Positions 45,208 through 53,534 of a DNA stretch of 64,000 nucleotides are shown here, in pieces (the stretch's first letter is position 1; each line of letters starts with the position of its first letter). The stretch is taken from contig NZ_JBHTJV010000005.1 in assembly GCF_042676045.1 (NCBI RefSeq), positions 62,001 to 126,000 on the forward strand, written 5' to 3'. This DNA is from Pseudahrensia aquimaris. GTDB lineage: Bacteria > Pseudomonadota > Alphaproteobacteria > Rhizobiales > Rhizobiaceae. The position numbers and the translations under genes are program-made. The notes below the pieces were generated by a model. The model ran no database searches and was not told the origin of the DNA. It saw only the letters and a list, made by a program, of their open reading frames with translations.

Positions 45208-45951
45208 TTGAAACCCATTTCCGTTCTTTCCACTTTTCCAATTGCGCTAGCTTCCACCGCCATTTTTCTCTCCCCAGCCATCGCAGACGAAAAACCACGT
45301 CCGGGCGTGATTTCGGTTTCTGCCACCGGCCAGGCATTTGGCGCTCCTGATATGGCAATCCTCAATCTTTCAGTTGTACGAGAAGCGGACACAGCCCGCG
45401 AGGCGCTCAACGCCAACACGAAAGCCATGAGCGAAGTGTTGGCTGCCATGAAAGAACGCGGTATCGAAGATCGCGATTTGCGCACCTCCAATTTCAACAT
45501 TCAGCCACGCTATTTTTATCCCAAGCGCAGTTCCAACGGCGAGCAAAAGCCTCCGACTATCACCGGTTACATCGTCTCCAACTCATTGACAGTTCGGGTT
45601 CGCGATCTGACTTCCGTTGGTGCAGTTCTGGATCAATCAGTAACGCTCGGTGTGAACCAAGGTGGCAATCTAGCTTTCACGGTAGACAAGCCCGATGCCT
45701 TAATCGAACAGGCCCGAAAGAGCGCTATGGAAAAAGCTATCGCGCAGGCTCGCACTCTGACAGGCGCGGCCGGCGTATCGCTTGGCCGCATCACGCAGAT
45801 TTCCGAACAAGGGGGCTTTCGCCCACGCCGCCAAAAACAATTTGCTCGCATGGCAGAATCAGCAGTTGCTGATGCCACCCCCGTTCCCGTCGCGGCTGGG
45901 GAAAACAGCTATTCGGTGACGGTCAATGTTACCTGGGAAATCGCCCAATAA
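45208..45951 (+). CDS. SIMPL (DUF541) domain periplasmic protein
   Basis: A 247-residue exported protein. Start is TTG at 45208, supported by AGGAG 8 nt upstream and by the signal peptide that follows (STFPIALASTAIFLSPAIA); no in-frame ATG fits. SIMPL domain seen: VISVSATGQAFGAPDMAILN, MKERGIEDRDLRTSNFNIQP, ITGYIVSNSLTVRVRDL and KAIAQARTLTGAAGVSLG. Family members are periplasmic or outer-membrane oligomers linked to oxidative stress; role unclear. Ends before a bidirectional terminator. Confidence 0.9.
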   Translation: MKPISVLSTFPIALASTAIFLSPAIADEKPRPGVISVSATGQAFGAPDMAILNLSVVREADTAREALNANTKAMSEVLAAMKERGIEDRDLRTSNFNIQPRYFYPKRSSNGEQKPPTITGYIVSNSLTVRVRDLTSVGAVLDQSVTLGVNQGGNLAFTVDKPDALIEQARKSAMEKAIAQARTLTGAAGVSLGRITQISEQGGFRPRRQKQFARMAESAVADATPVPVAAGENSYSVTVNVTWEIAQ

Positions 45952-45969
45952 GAGCGCGTCACACAAAGA

Positions 45970-46003
45970 AAAACCCCGGCAGGGTGAAGCCTACCGGGGT
46001 TTT
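45970..46003. terminator. bidirectional terminator
   Basis: AAAACCCCGG / CCGGGGTTTT stem with inner AGG/CCT after one mismatch and a 6-nt loop; T runs on both strands. Serves the SIMPL gene and the convergent small secreted-protein gene. Confidence 0.92.
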
Positions 46004-46024
46004 CTTACTGGAAACTGTCAACGC

Positions 46025-46390
46025 TTAGTAACGTGCACGGACGAAGCGGATTGGGCAAGAACGGTGCTTGCCGAAGCCCATCACGACCCGCTCACCCCAT
46101 TTGCGGCCCGAAACAATCACACCACGGTGGCCAATGCGGCGAATATGGGCGCGACGCACACCATTGCGGCGGGCTTTGCGCAACGCTTTGCGCGGTGAAC
46201 AGGTGCGGTAGTGGCGGTCACGACGGCGATCGCCGCGGAAATACCGGTCACCAATGCCGATGTCAAAACCGGGGCCGCGAAGATCAACACCGATGCGAAC
46301 ATCGCCTGCGCTTGCGGTTGTGGAAGTTGCTGCGAATGCGCCAAGAGCCAGCGTACCGGCAAGCGCGATGGATTTGAGTGATTTAAACAT
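46025..46390 (-). CDS. small arginine-rich secreted protein
   Basis: A 121-residue exported basic protein. AGGAG lies 9 nt before ATG at 46390. Signal peptide SLKSIALAGTLALGAFAATS then a Gly/Asp-rich stretch (VRIGVDLRGPGFDIGIGDRY) and an Arg-rich region with two cysteines (RTCSPRKALRKARRNGVRRA, SCPIRF). This layout is common in small Rhizobiales secreted proteins of unknown role. Confidence 0.75.
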   Translation of the reverse strand: MFKSLKSIALAGTLALGAFAATSTTASAGDVRIGVDLRGPGFDIGIGDRYFRGDRRRDRHYRTCSPRKALRKARRNGVRRAHIRRIGHRGVIVSGRKWGERVVMGFGKHRSCPIRFVRARY

Positions 46391-46510
46391 AACACTGTCT
46401 CCTCTGTCGTTGCGGAAGCTGCTCATCAGCGACCATGCAACAAACTTAGAGACATGCCCTTGAACCGAAACGGAACGGCCCGTTCATGTGACGTTCAGCG
46501 AAACCCGCTC

Positions 46511-47383
46511 TCATCCGTAGCTGCGCAACACCTCGGTCGGCACGCTGTCAAACACTTCATCCGGCACGAAAAAGTCCCCCGCGAGAGGGCCATCATGGCC
46601 GGGCGAGTATTTCGAAAAGTCGGTGATGCCTTCTTCACGCAGCAGCACTTCATCAACAAAGAAATTGCCTGTGCAATTCTTTGCATCCCGCGTCAGGATC
46701 ACATGCGCAGCATCTGACAATATATCCGGCGTGCGGCTCATCTTCGCCACGCTGTCACCGCCCAGCAGATTGCGCACCGCAGCAGTGTCGATGGCCGTGA
46801 GCGGCCACAGCGAATTGACGGCGATGCCTTGCTTGCGAAATTCCTCCGCCATGCCCAGCGTACACATCGACATGCCATACTTCGCCATTGTGTAGGCGAC
46901 ATGCGGGCCAAACCATTTGGGCGACATATCCAGCGGTGGTGCAAGGTTGAGAATGTGCGGATTGTCCGCACCCTTTAGATGCGGATGGCACATTTTGGAG
47001 ACGAGAAACGTACCCCGCGTGTTGATCTGATGCATCAGATCAAACCGCTTCATGTCTGTCATTGTAGTCGGCGTGAGCGAAATGGCAGACGCGTTGTTAA
47101 TGCAAATATCAATGCCACCGAATTTCTCCACCGTCGCGTCCACAGCCGCAGCAACCTGCTCCTCCTCGCGGATATCGCAAATCACCGGCAGCGCCTTGCC
47201 GCCCGCCGCTTCGATCTCTTCTGCGGCAGTATAGATCGTCCCCGGCAGCTTCGGATGCGGCTCCGCAGTCTTAGCCGCAATCGTAACATTAGCCCCATCC
47301 CGCGCCGCCCGCAGTGCAATAGCCAACCCGATACCGCGCGACCCGCCGGACATGAATACGGTTTTGCCTTTGAGATCAGCCAT
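46511..47383 (-). CDS. SDR family oxidoreductase (HSDL2-like)
   Basis: A 290-residue SDR: MSGGSRGIGLAIALRA cofactor motif, NNASAI, LAPPLDMSPKWFGPHVAYTMAK read as catalytic YTMAKYG, and SLWPLTAIDTAAV. The long C terminus with VDEVLLREEGITDFSKY matches hydroxysteroid-dehydrogenase-like 2 homologues that act on fatty acyl or steroid substrates. Starts 29 nt after the GH31 stop, so the two may be one transcript. Confidence 0.9.
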   Translation of the reverse strand: MADLKGKTVFMSGGSRGIGLAIALRAARDGANVTIAAKTAEPHPKLPGTIYTAAEEIEAAGGKALPVICDIREEEQVAAAVDATVEKFGGIDICINNASAISLTPTTMTDMKRFDLMHQINTRGTFLVSKMCHPHLKGADNPHILNLAPPLDMSPKWFGPHVAYTMAKYGMSMCTLGMAEEFRKQGIAVNSLWPLTAIDTAAVRNLLGGDSVAKMSRTPDILSDAAHVILTRDAKNCTGNFFVDEVLLREEGITDFSKYSPGHDGPLAGDFFVPDEVFDSVPTEVLRSYG

Positions 47384-47412
47384 GTTTGTCCCTTTTCAGA
47401 ATTGAGATGTTT

Positions 47413-49764
47413 TCAAGCGTCAGTATAGCGGCACGTCGGTGGAATGTTGGTCCAATCGACAGCTTCGGCGTCGCAGGTAAGAAGCTGTCTATCCAACCCC
47501 TGTGCCAATTCTCGCACCGAGAGGCGAGCCTTGTCTTCATGCCAAGAACAGGAAACTGCCAAGCGCGAATGCTGAGCGCCCAACGGTGACAACCCATCGT
47601 CTATGAAAATCTCACTTGTCCATTGCCCATCCACCGCCGACTGAACAGCAAAAAGATTCACTTTAGTGGCGTCATGAGGCTCCGCCCCCCAGCGCAACGC
47701 TATCGGCAGAACAGAGCCACCTCTTGCGAAAATCACCAACTGGTCCAGACGCACAGCAACCTCCACGGTGTTACCCCCTTTAAAGGTATCGCCCACCGTC
47801 ACGCCATCACGGCAGTCGAGCATCGTCCACCCTTCGGCGCAGTCTGGCAAATAGACGTCCACGCTCGTCGCCCCTTGCTCCACCACGGGCGCGACCAGCA
47901 CATTTGGCCCCAGCATGAACGTGTCCGCATCAGCGCGGCACTCGGAATCGTCAAACCAATAGAATGTCGGCGCGATAATCGGGTGGCCGGTGCGGTGGCA
48001 ATCGTGGGCCAGCGAATAGATCAGCGGCAAAAACCGATAGCGCAGTTCCAGTGCGGCCTTGATTTGCGGAAACACGTCTTCATGCATCCACGGCAAGTTC
48101 GGAATGTTGTCGAAATCCGCTTTCCACGAATTCATCACGCAACGCGGGTGCAGCGCCATCATCTGAAACCATCGCACCAGCAGTTCACCATCCGGCGGTG
48201 GGCCATCAAACCCTCCAATATCATGGCCAACCAAAGGAAAACCCGACAGACTCATGGAGAGCCCCTGCCGCAGGTTCCATTTCAGCGTATGCCAGGACGT
48301 GCGGTTGTCGCCGCTCCATGTTTCGCCATAGCGGGCAATGCCGATCGGCCCCGCACGGCTTATCGTATAGGGCCGCACGTTCGGCGCGTGTTCCAGCATC
48401 GCAGCGTGGCTTGCCCGCATCATCAGCAGCGCGTGGATAGGTCGGCTCTCCATGCCGGGCAGGTGCGAACCGAAGCCATCAATCCAAGCCGCCTCATCCC
48501 AAAGCTCCGCTTCATTGTTGTCGTTCCAGACCGCGTCAAACCCCGCGCCCAGAATTTGATGCTTAATGCCCTCGCTCCACCAAGCTGTCGCCTCGCTGGA
48601 TGTAAAATCGAGCTGGGCGCCCTGCCCGCCCCAAAACATCTCAATGGCCGGTCCACCATCGTCGCGCTTCACAAACCATCCTTCGCGTGCCGCTTCTTCA
48701 AAAGCCTTATGGCCTGTCAGCAAAACCGGTTTCACATTCGCGCATGTGTGCAGGCCCATTGCTTTCATCTCGGCAAAGAATGCGGTGCGATCAGGAAACC
48801 GGTTCTCATTCCAGTTAAAAACATAACGCAGCCCATCTGCGCCTGCGGTGTAGCCAGAGCCCAAATGCACAGCGCTTAACGGCAGGCCCCGCGCTGTCGC
48901 CTCGCGCGCGAAGTCCAGAATCACCTCTTGAGCGTTTGGCGCGTCCGCATGGTGCATGGAGGTGAACGCAAAACCCATGCTCCAGCGCGATGCGAACGCG
49001 GGCATGCCGGTGAGCCTATGCAGCCGAGGCACAACATCGCGCACACGCGGCCCCGCAAGCGCATAAAGCACGCAGCCACGCTCGACCATCTCCACATGAC
49101 GATAGCGCTCAAAATAGTTGGAATGTTCAGCCCCCAGATCGAACACAGCTTCAGCCATTGTATCGTAAAGCAGTCCAGCCGAACCCACCTCATGAGACAC
49201 GATCAGCCAAGGAGCATGTTTGTAAAGCGGGTCCGACGTCTCCGCGTTATAGCCTAGCGCGTCGCTTTGCAGACAGCGCAGCCGCCGACCACTTCGGTCC
49301 AGAGTTCCGCTCTTATCACCCAGCCCGTAATGCGCCGTGTCGGGTTCGAGCGCATGGAAGTGTTTCAGCTTGTTCCTGCGCTCAAACCAATGCCAAGCGC
49401 CGTTTTGGCGATCCTCGAAAACAGTACGCCAAGCATTTTCAATTTTCTGAAACACCGAAATACGCAAAGGAGTGGCTTCGATGCCAATTGCCATGTCACC
49501 GCAAACATACCGTCCGTCCATCTGTTCAAACGCAGGGCAAGAAAATCCATCCAAAGCCAATCGATCCCGCCCCTGCAGCGGCACATCGCCATCCGGTGCA
49601 ATCATCCATGTTCTATCAACGATCAAACCGTCAGCCGGCACCACAGCGATGCGCAGCACGCCCGTCTCCAGCCCATCAATGGCCAGCGAAAAACCTTCGC
49701 TCAACTTCCCAAGAAGCCGGTTGCGATCAAGCACGAGATCAGAAGTGAGATGTAAAATTCCCAT
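47413..49764 (-). CDS. GH31 alpha-glucosidase family protein
   Basis: A 783-residue retaining glycoside hydrolase. Seen: HYGLGDKSGTLDR, KHAPWLIVSHE, the barrel segment SRWSMGFAFTSM, nucleophile D near 413 in VWNDNNEAELWD, acid/base D near 482 in TWSGDNRTSW, and GHDIGGFDG. ATG at 49764 preferred over TTG 49776. Substrate is an alpha-linked gluco- or sulfoquinovosyl-type glycoside; not separable by reading. No sugar transporter is adjacent. No signal peptide, so cytoplasmic. Confidence 0.92.
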   Translation of the reverse strand: MGILHLTSDLVLDRNRLLGKLSEGFSLAIDGLETGVLRIAVVPADGLIVDRTWMIAPDGDVPLQGRDRLALDGFSCPAFEQMDGRYVCGDMAIGIEATPLRISVFQKIENAWRTVFEDRQNGAWHWFERRNKLKHFHALEPDTAHYGLGDKSGTLDRSGRRLRCLQSDALGYNAETSDPLYKHAPWLIVSHEVGSAGLLYDTMAEAVFDLGAEHSNYFERYRHVEMVERGCVLYALAGPRVRDVVPRLHRLTGMPAFASRWSMGFAFTSMHHADAPNAQEVILDFAREATARGLPLSAVHLGSGYTAGADGLRYVFNWNENRFPDRTAFFAEMKAMGLHTCANVKPVLLTGHKAFEEAAREGWFVKRDDGGPAIEMFWGGQGAQLDFTSSEATAWWSEGIKHQILGAGFDAVWNDNNEAELWDEAAWIDGFGSHLPGMESRPIHALLMMRASHAAMLEHAPNVRPYTISRAGPIGIARYGETWSGDNRTSWHTLKWNLRQGLSMSLSGFPLVGHDIGGFDGPPPDGELLVRWFQMMALHPRCVMNSWKADFDNIPNLPWMHEDVFPQIKAALELRYRFLPLIYSLAHDCHRTGHPIIAPTFYWFDDSECRADADTFMLGPNVLVAPVVEQGATSVDVYLPDCAEGWTMLDCRDGVTVGDTFKGGNTVEVAVRLDQLVIFARGGSVLPIALRWGAEPHDATKVNLFAVQSAVDGQWTSEIFIDDGLSPLGAQHSRLAVSCSWHEDKARLSVRELAQGLDRQLLTCDAEAVDWTNIPPTCRYTDA

Positions 49765-49815
49765 GAGCTGAGCCAATCATGGCTCGGTCAACGCGGCAAT
49801 AAAAAACGCGAAGAC

Positions 49816-50055
49816 CTACTGCGCGGTAACAGCTTCGTCTGCCCTATCGGCCTCATCATCGGCCATCAAAGCCGCACCACCTTTGACGACAGCTTTTGTG
49901 CCACGGTAAGCGATTTTTCCCGCACCGACTGTCGTCTTGACCGCAACCTTCGTAGCGGTCGCGGCTGTGCCAACGACAGCGCCTGTCACCACGGCTGTTG
50001 CACAACCTGACAGGACCAAAGCGGAAACCATGCAAAACAAGCGCAACAAGATCAT
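49816..50055 (-). CDS. small lipoprotein
   Basis: A 79-residue putative lipoprotein. Start at 50055 gives ILLRLFCMVSALVLSGC with lipobox LSGC, followed by a Val/Ala/Gly-Thr helical repeat (AVVTGAVVGTAATATKVAVK) and an acidic tail. Entericidin-like in size; role unknown. Ribosome site weak. Confidence 0.65.
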   Translation of the reverse strand: MILLRLFCMVSALVLSGCATAVVTGAVVGTAATATKVAVKTTVGAGKIAYRGTKAVVKGGAALMADDEADRADEAVTAQ

Positions 50056-50257
50056 AACTTCGAAGCCCTTAACTGCCAGCGTCCGGCCCAAACGCCGATA
50101 GCATTTAGACGCCTGTGTGAGAAACAACACAGACTAGCGCCCCATGCTTACTCCACCCTTAACCGCGGCGCACGCCCCGCGCCATCCGGTGAACGACCTC
50201 GCCGACAAGGCACGATTACCGATCAACCATCGTCGGCAATAAGAAGGAGTATTTGAA

Positions 50258-50518
50258 ATGAGGGCAGCAATAGCAACAGCAATCGTGCTGCAAACACTTG
50301 CACTTCCAGCTTTCGCCGACAGCCACAACGTCCTGTACGACTGTACGCGAGACAAAAATATGATTTGCGGCCCGGGCAATGATTCTCCCGCCGCTTCACC
50401 AGGTCCCGGCGCTGCAAACGATAGCGAGCCCGATGGCGAACCGGATGGTGATCCAGATCCTGGTTCAGAACCGTCGATCGGCCCTTCGCCTGGCGACCCG
50501 ACAGACGCCACCGATTAG
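50258..50518 (+). CDS. small secreted acidic Pro/Gly/Asp-rich protein
   Basis: An 86-residue exported protein. AAGAAGGAG lies 8 nt before the ATG, a strong site. Signal peptide RAAIATAIVLQTLALPAFA, then two cysteines (YDCTRDKNMICG) and a low-complexity tail of P, G, D, E, S repeats (EPDGEPDGDPDPGSEP). Possibly a flexible surface or metal-binding peptide. An opposing open frame at 50134-50511 is its antisense shadow. Confidence 0.65.
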   Translation: MRAAIATAIVLQTLALPAFADSHNVLYDCTRDKNMICGPGNDSPAASPGPGAANDSEPDGEPDGDPDPGSEPSIGPSPGDPTDATD

Positions 50519-50527
50519 CCAATCAAA

Positions 50528-50570
50528 AGGGCGACCGTTCCTTCGCTTCAGCTAAAGAGCCGGTCGCCCT
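50528..50570 (-). terminator. terminator whose stem begins inside HlyU-like coding sequence
   Basis: AGGGCGACCG (50528-50537) and CGGTCGCCCT (50561-50570), perfect 10 bp, 23-nt loop. On the minus strand the first arm encodes the last residues (QGDRLFS region), the stop lies in the loop, and TTTTGATT follows the second arm. Confidence 0.75.
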
Positions 50571-50841
50571 GCTCTTTGATCACCTGCTTGGCCTTGCGAA
50601 AGGTGAAAGCGACCGCCTCTTCTTTGTTGGGAAACATGTCCGCGCGGATAAGCTGGTGCGTTTTCACCTCTCCATCGATTTCCTTGGAAATCGTCCCAGC
50701 AAGCCGGAACTGTCCACCTTCTGACACAGGAGCAGCAGCAATGGTGTAACCTTCGTGCTCCTCTTGCGCATCAGGTTCTGCCCAAGAACCGGTGGCGCCG
50801 GACGATTTCGAGCCACCGAAGAGTTTTTTCAAGAATGACAT
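50548..50841 (-). CDS. HlyU-like small protein
   Basis: A 97-residue protein resembling the HlyU family: N-terminal SFLKKLFGGSKSSG, then EEHEGYTIAAAPVSEGGQFR and HQLIRADMFPNKEEAVAFTF with a closing VIKEQGDRLF, the order of that family. Despite the name, most homologues of this short Pfam family are not shown to be transcription activators. Separated from rpoD by about 100 nt. Confidence 0.8.
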   Translation of the reverse strand: MSFLKKLFGGSKSSGATGSWAEPDAQEEHEGYTIAAAPVSEGGQFRLAGTISKEIDGEVKTHQLIRADMFPNKEEAVAFTFRKAKQVIKEQGDRLFS

Positions 50842-50946
50842 GTCGCCTAATCCTCATCGCAAAAACGAACACTTAAACCCGCCACACTCAAATCACTGAG
50901 ATGTCGCCGAATAAAGTGGCCCCTCGCTCTGCCGTTTGGCCTGCTC

Positions 50947-53034
50947 CTAGCTATCTAGGAACGACCGCAGTTTGCGGCTCCGGCTTGGGTGCTTCAGCTT
51001 ACGCAACGCCTTCGCCTCAATCTGACGGATACGTTCGCGGGTGACCGAGAACTGCTGACCGACTTCTTCAAGCGTGTGGTCAGTGTTCATGCCGATGCCG
51101 AAACGCATGCGCAGCACTCGCTCTTCACGTGGCGTCAATGAGGCAAGGACGCGGGTTGTTGTTTCGCGCAAGTTCGCCTGAATGGCCGCATCGATGGGCA
51201 GTATCGCGTTCTTGTCCTCGATGAAATCGCCCAGATGCGAATCTTCCTCATCGCCAATTGGCGTTTCGAGGCTGATCGGCTCCTTGGCGATTTTCAACAC
51301 CTTGCGCACTTTTTCCAGCGGCATGGCCAGCTTCTCAGAAAGCTCTTCCGGCGTCGGCTCGCGGCCAATTTCATGAAGCATCTGGCGGCTGGTGCGCACG
51401 ATTTTGTTGATCGTCTCGATCATGTGCACCGGAATACGGATTGTCCGTGCCTGGTCCGCAATCGAGCGGGTGATCGCCTGACGGATCCACCACGTCGCAT
51501 ACGTGGAAAATTTATAACCACGGCGATACTCGAACTTATCGACCGCTTTCATTAGGCCGATATTGCCTTCCTGAATGAGGTCGAGGAATTGCAGGCCACG
51601 GTTGGTGTATTTCTTGGCAATCGAAATCACCAGACGCAGGTTAGCTTCCACCATTTCCTTCTTGGCCTGGCGGCTTTCGCGCTCACCTTTTTGAACCATG
51701 CCGACGATGCGGCGGAACTCAGCCGTTTCAAGGCCCGTTTCCTGGCTCAACATCTGAATGTCGGCGCGCAATTCCTTGATCGTCTCTTTTTCGTTCTTAT
51801 TGAACTCTTTCCAGCCCTTAACGGACAGATTGGCGATGCGGCGAATCCAGTTGGGATCGAGTTCGGAACCACGATATTCTTCCAAAAAGTTCTCGCGCGT
51901 CACGCCGTGCTTTTCGGCCATACGCATGAGTTTGCCTTCCGACATTACCAAACGCTTGTTGATATCGTAAAGCTGCTCAACGAGGGCTTCGATGCGGTTA
52001 TTGTTTAGCTCAAGCGATTTAACCGCTTCTACGATCTCTTCCTTCAGCTGCTTTAACCGGCGCTCTTGGCTTGGTGATAGCTTGTCATTCGACATGCGCT
52101 TTTCGACATACTGGTCCTGAAGACGTCGCAGCTTTTTGTAGTTGCCTGCGATGGAGTCGAAGATTTCGAGGACCTTCGGCTTCAGCTCCGCTTCCATTGC
52201 TGCAAGCGAGAGCGATGCTTCCATGTCATCATCATCCTCGTCATCGTCGTCATCTGTGTTGGAGTCCTCAACCTTTTCGGGTTCCGGCTCATCCAGCCCT
52301 TTCAAGGCGCGAACAGCCGCTTCAGGGTCTGTGCCTTCGGCAATGGCCTTACGGCGTGCGATAGCTTCCGGCGAATGTTCACCACCGGAACCTTGGCGCA
52401 CGGCCTCTGCGATGTTGGCAGGTGCGTTCGGGTTCACAGGAACGTTTTGCTTCGCATCCGGCCCAGCATAGGTTGCTTCAAGGTCGATAATGTCGCGCAG
52501 CAGGATGTTCTCTTCCAGCAATTCGTCGCGCCAGATGATGATCGCCTGAAACGTCAGCGGGCTTTCGCACAGGCCCGCAATCATTGTTTCGCGGCCAGCC
52601 TCAATGCGCTTGGCAATTGCGATCTCGCCTTCGCGCGACAACAACTCGACAGAACCCATTTCGCGCAAATACATGCGCACAGGGTCGTCGGTGCGGTCGG
52701 TAGGTTCTTTCTTCGCGACGGTTGCGACAGCTTTGGCGCCGCCTTCAACGATTTCCGTGGAGACTTCCTCAGCCGCCTCTTCAACTTCGTCTTCTTCCAC
52801 CACGTTGATGCCCATTTCGGACAGCATCGACATCGTGTCTTCAATCTGGTCAGGCGACACTTCGTCGGAAGGCATCACCTCGTTCAATTCGTCCACCGTG
52901 ACATAGCCGCGCTTTTTGGCGGCTTTGATCATTTTCTTGACCTTGTCATCGTTCAAATCGAGAAGCGGGCGGTCTGCCGCTGTGGCTTCTTTTTCTTCGG
53001 GCGTCTCTTTAGCGGCTGCGGCTTTCGTGGCCAT
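50947..53034 (-). CDS. rpoD: RNA polymerase sigma-70 factor RpoD
   Basis: Primary sigma factor, 695 residues. Region 1.1 from DLNDDKVKKMIKAAKKRGYV; 1.2 DPVRMYLREMGSVELLSREG; acidic non-conserved region with DDDDEDDDD near 270; 2.x EMVEANLRLVISIAKKYTNR and LIQEGNIGLMKAVDKFEYRR, YATWWIRQAITRSIADQART; 3 PIGDEEDSHLGDFIED; 4.2 VTRERIRQIEAKALRKLKH. ATG at 53034 follows AGGAG by about 9 nt. Complete and typical. Downstream of dnaG, same strand, with a 500-nt gap. Confidence 0.98.
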   Translation of the reverse strand: MATKAAAAKETPEEKEATAADRPLLDLNDDKVKKMIKAAKKRGYVTVDELNEVMPSDEVSPDQIEDTMSMLSEMGINVVEEDEVEEAAEEVSTEIVEGGAKAVATVAKKEPTDRTDDPVRMYLREMGSVELLSREGEIAIAKRIEAGRETMIAGLCESPLTFQAIIIWRDELLEENILLRDIIDLEATYAGPDAKQNVPVNPNAPANIAEAVRQGSGGEHSPEAIARRKAIAEGTDPEAAVRALKGLDEPEPEKVEDSNTDDDDDEDDDDMEASLSLAAMEAELKPKVLEIFDSIAGNYKKLRRLQDQYVEKRMSNDKLSPSQERRLKQLKEEIVEAVKSLELNNNRIEALVEQLYDINKRLVMSEGKLMRMAEKHGVTRENFLEEYRGSELDPNWIRRIANLSVKGWKEFNKNEKETIKELRADIQMLSQETGLETAEFRRIVGMVQKGERESRQAKKEMVEANLRLVISIAKKYTNRGLQFLDLIQEGNIGLMKAVDKFEYRRGYKFSTYATWWIRQAITRSIADQARTIRIPVHMIETINKIVRTSRQMLHEIGREPTPEELSEKLAMPLEKVRKVLKIAKEPISLETPIGDEEDSHLGDFIEDKNAILPIDAAIQANLRETTTRVLASLTPREERVLRMRFGIGMNTDHTLEEVGQQFSVTRERIRQIEAKALRKLKHPSRSRKLRSFLDS

Positions 53035-53368
53035 GTATCGATATCTCCTGTGCACTCCGCATTAAACGCGGCGCAAACCTTGGGCTCCCAAACGTGTCAC
53101 GGCAAAAATAAATGCTACGCGGCCACGAATCAGCTCGAACGTTATTAGAAGCATGGACGCTAGCCCTGCTCCGTTAATGTCTGATTAACCCTGTCTGACT
53201 TCTGCAGTCGGCTCGGCGCGCTTGTTTTGGCCCGATAAAATGACAGGTTCCACAGACATATGACTCGATTTGGCGAACCAATCAAGTCACGGCGTTCCAG
53301 CAGAAACCTTCACATAAGAACAAATGTTGGAAAAACCAGAGTTTTTGGTGCCAAACAGCAGCCTTGCG
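53035..53368 (-). promoter_or_regulatory. rpoD upstream region
   Basis: Gene-free stretch between rpoD and the orphan dnaG tail. It must hold the rpoD promoter, but no convincing -35/-10 pair could be picked by eye. AGGAG ribosome site at its end. Plus-strand frames here are short and lack signals. Confidence 0.5.
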
Positions 53369-53515
53369 TCAAAAACTTCGACTCGGCCTGCCGGACGGTA
53401 CGCCGAAGCCCTCGATCAACGCTTCCATGCCGCCTTCGCGGGCGATTTCTTCCTTCACCGCCAAAAGCCGTTCCCAAGAAGCCTCATCGCCCGATTCGGC
53501 GTGCGCCCGTTCTGC
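53369..53515 (-). pseudogene. orphan C-terminal tail of a native-type dnaG
   Basis: 48 codons and a TGA, reading AERAHAESGDEASWERLLAV, then KEEIAREGGMEALIEGFGVP and SGRPSRSF. This is the kind of ending seen in rhizobial DnaG proteins. It lies 19 nt beyond the stop of the present dnaG in another frame, and lacks a start or ribosome site. GC-rich like the dnaG 5' end and unlike the intervening segment. Interpreted as a leftover from replacement of the gene. Confidence 0.75.
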
Positions 53516-53534
53516 TATTTGTTTGCTTCAAGTC

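Noticed and set aside
46472..46495. GGAAC-N15-CGTT, EcfG-like sequence on the plus strand
   Set aside because: Spacing is too short and no plus-strand gene follows.
47623..48879. 418-residue open frame on the plus strand
   Set aside because: Antisense to the GH31 gene, which has all catalytic motifs; the opposite frame has no family features or ribosome site.
49768..49783. GAGCCA-ATCA-TGGCTC inverted repeat near the GH31 start
   Set aside because: Short, GC-average and partly within the presumed ribosome-site region; no T tract or conserved context.
50134..50511. 125-residue minus-strand frame
   Set aside because: Mirror of the Pro/Gly/Asp-rich secreted gene at 50258; that gene has a strong ribosome site and signal peptide, this one has neither.
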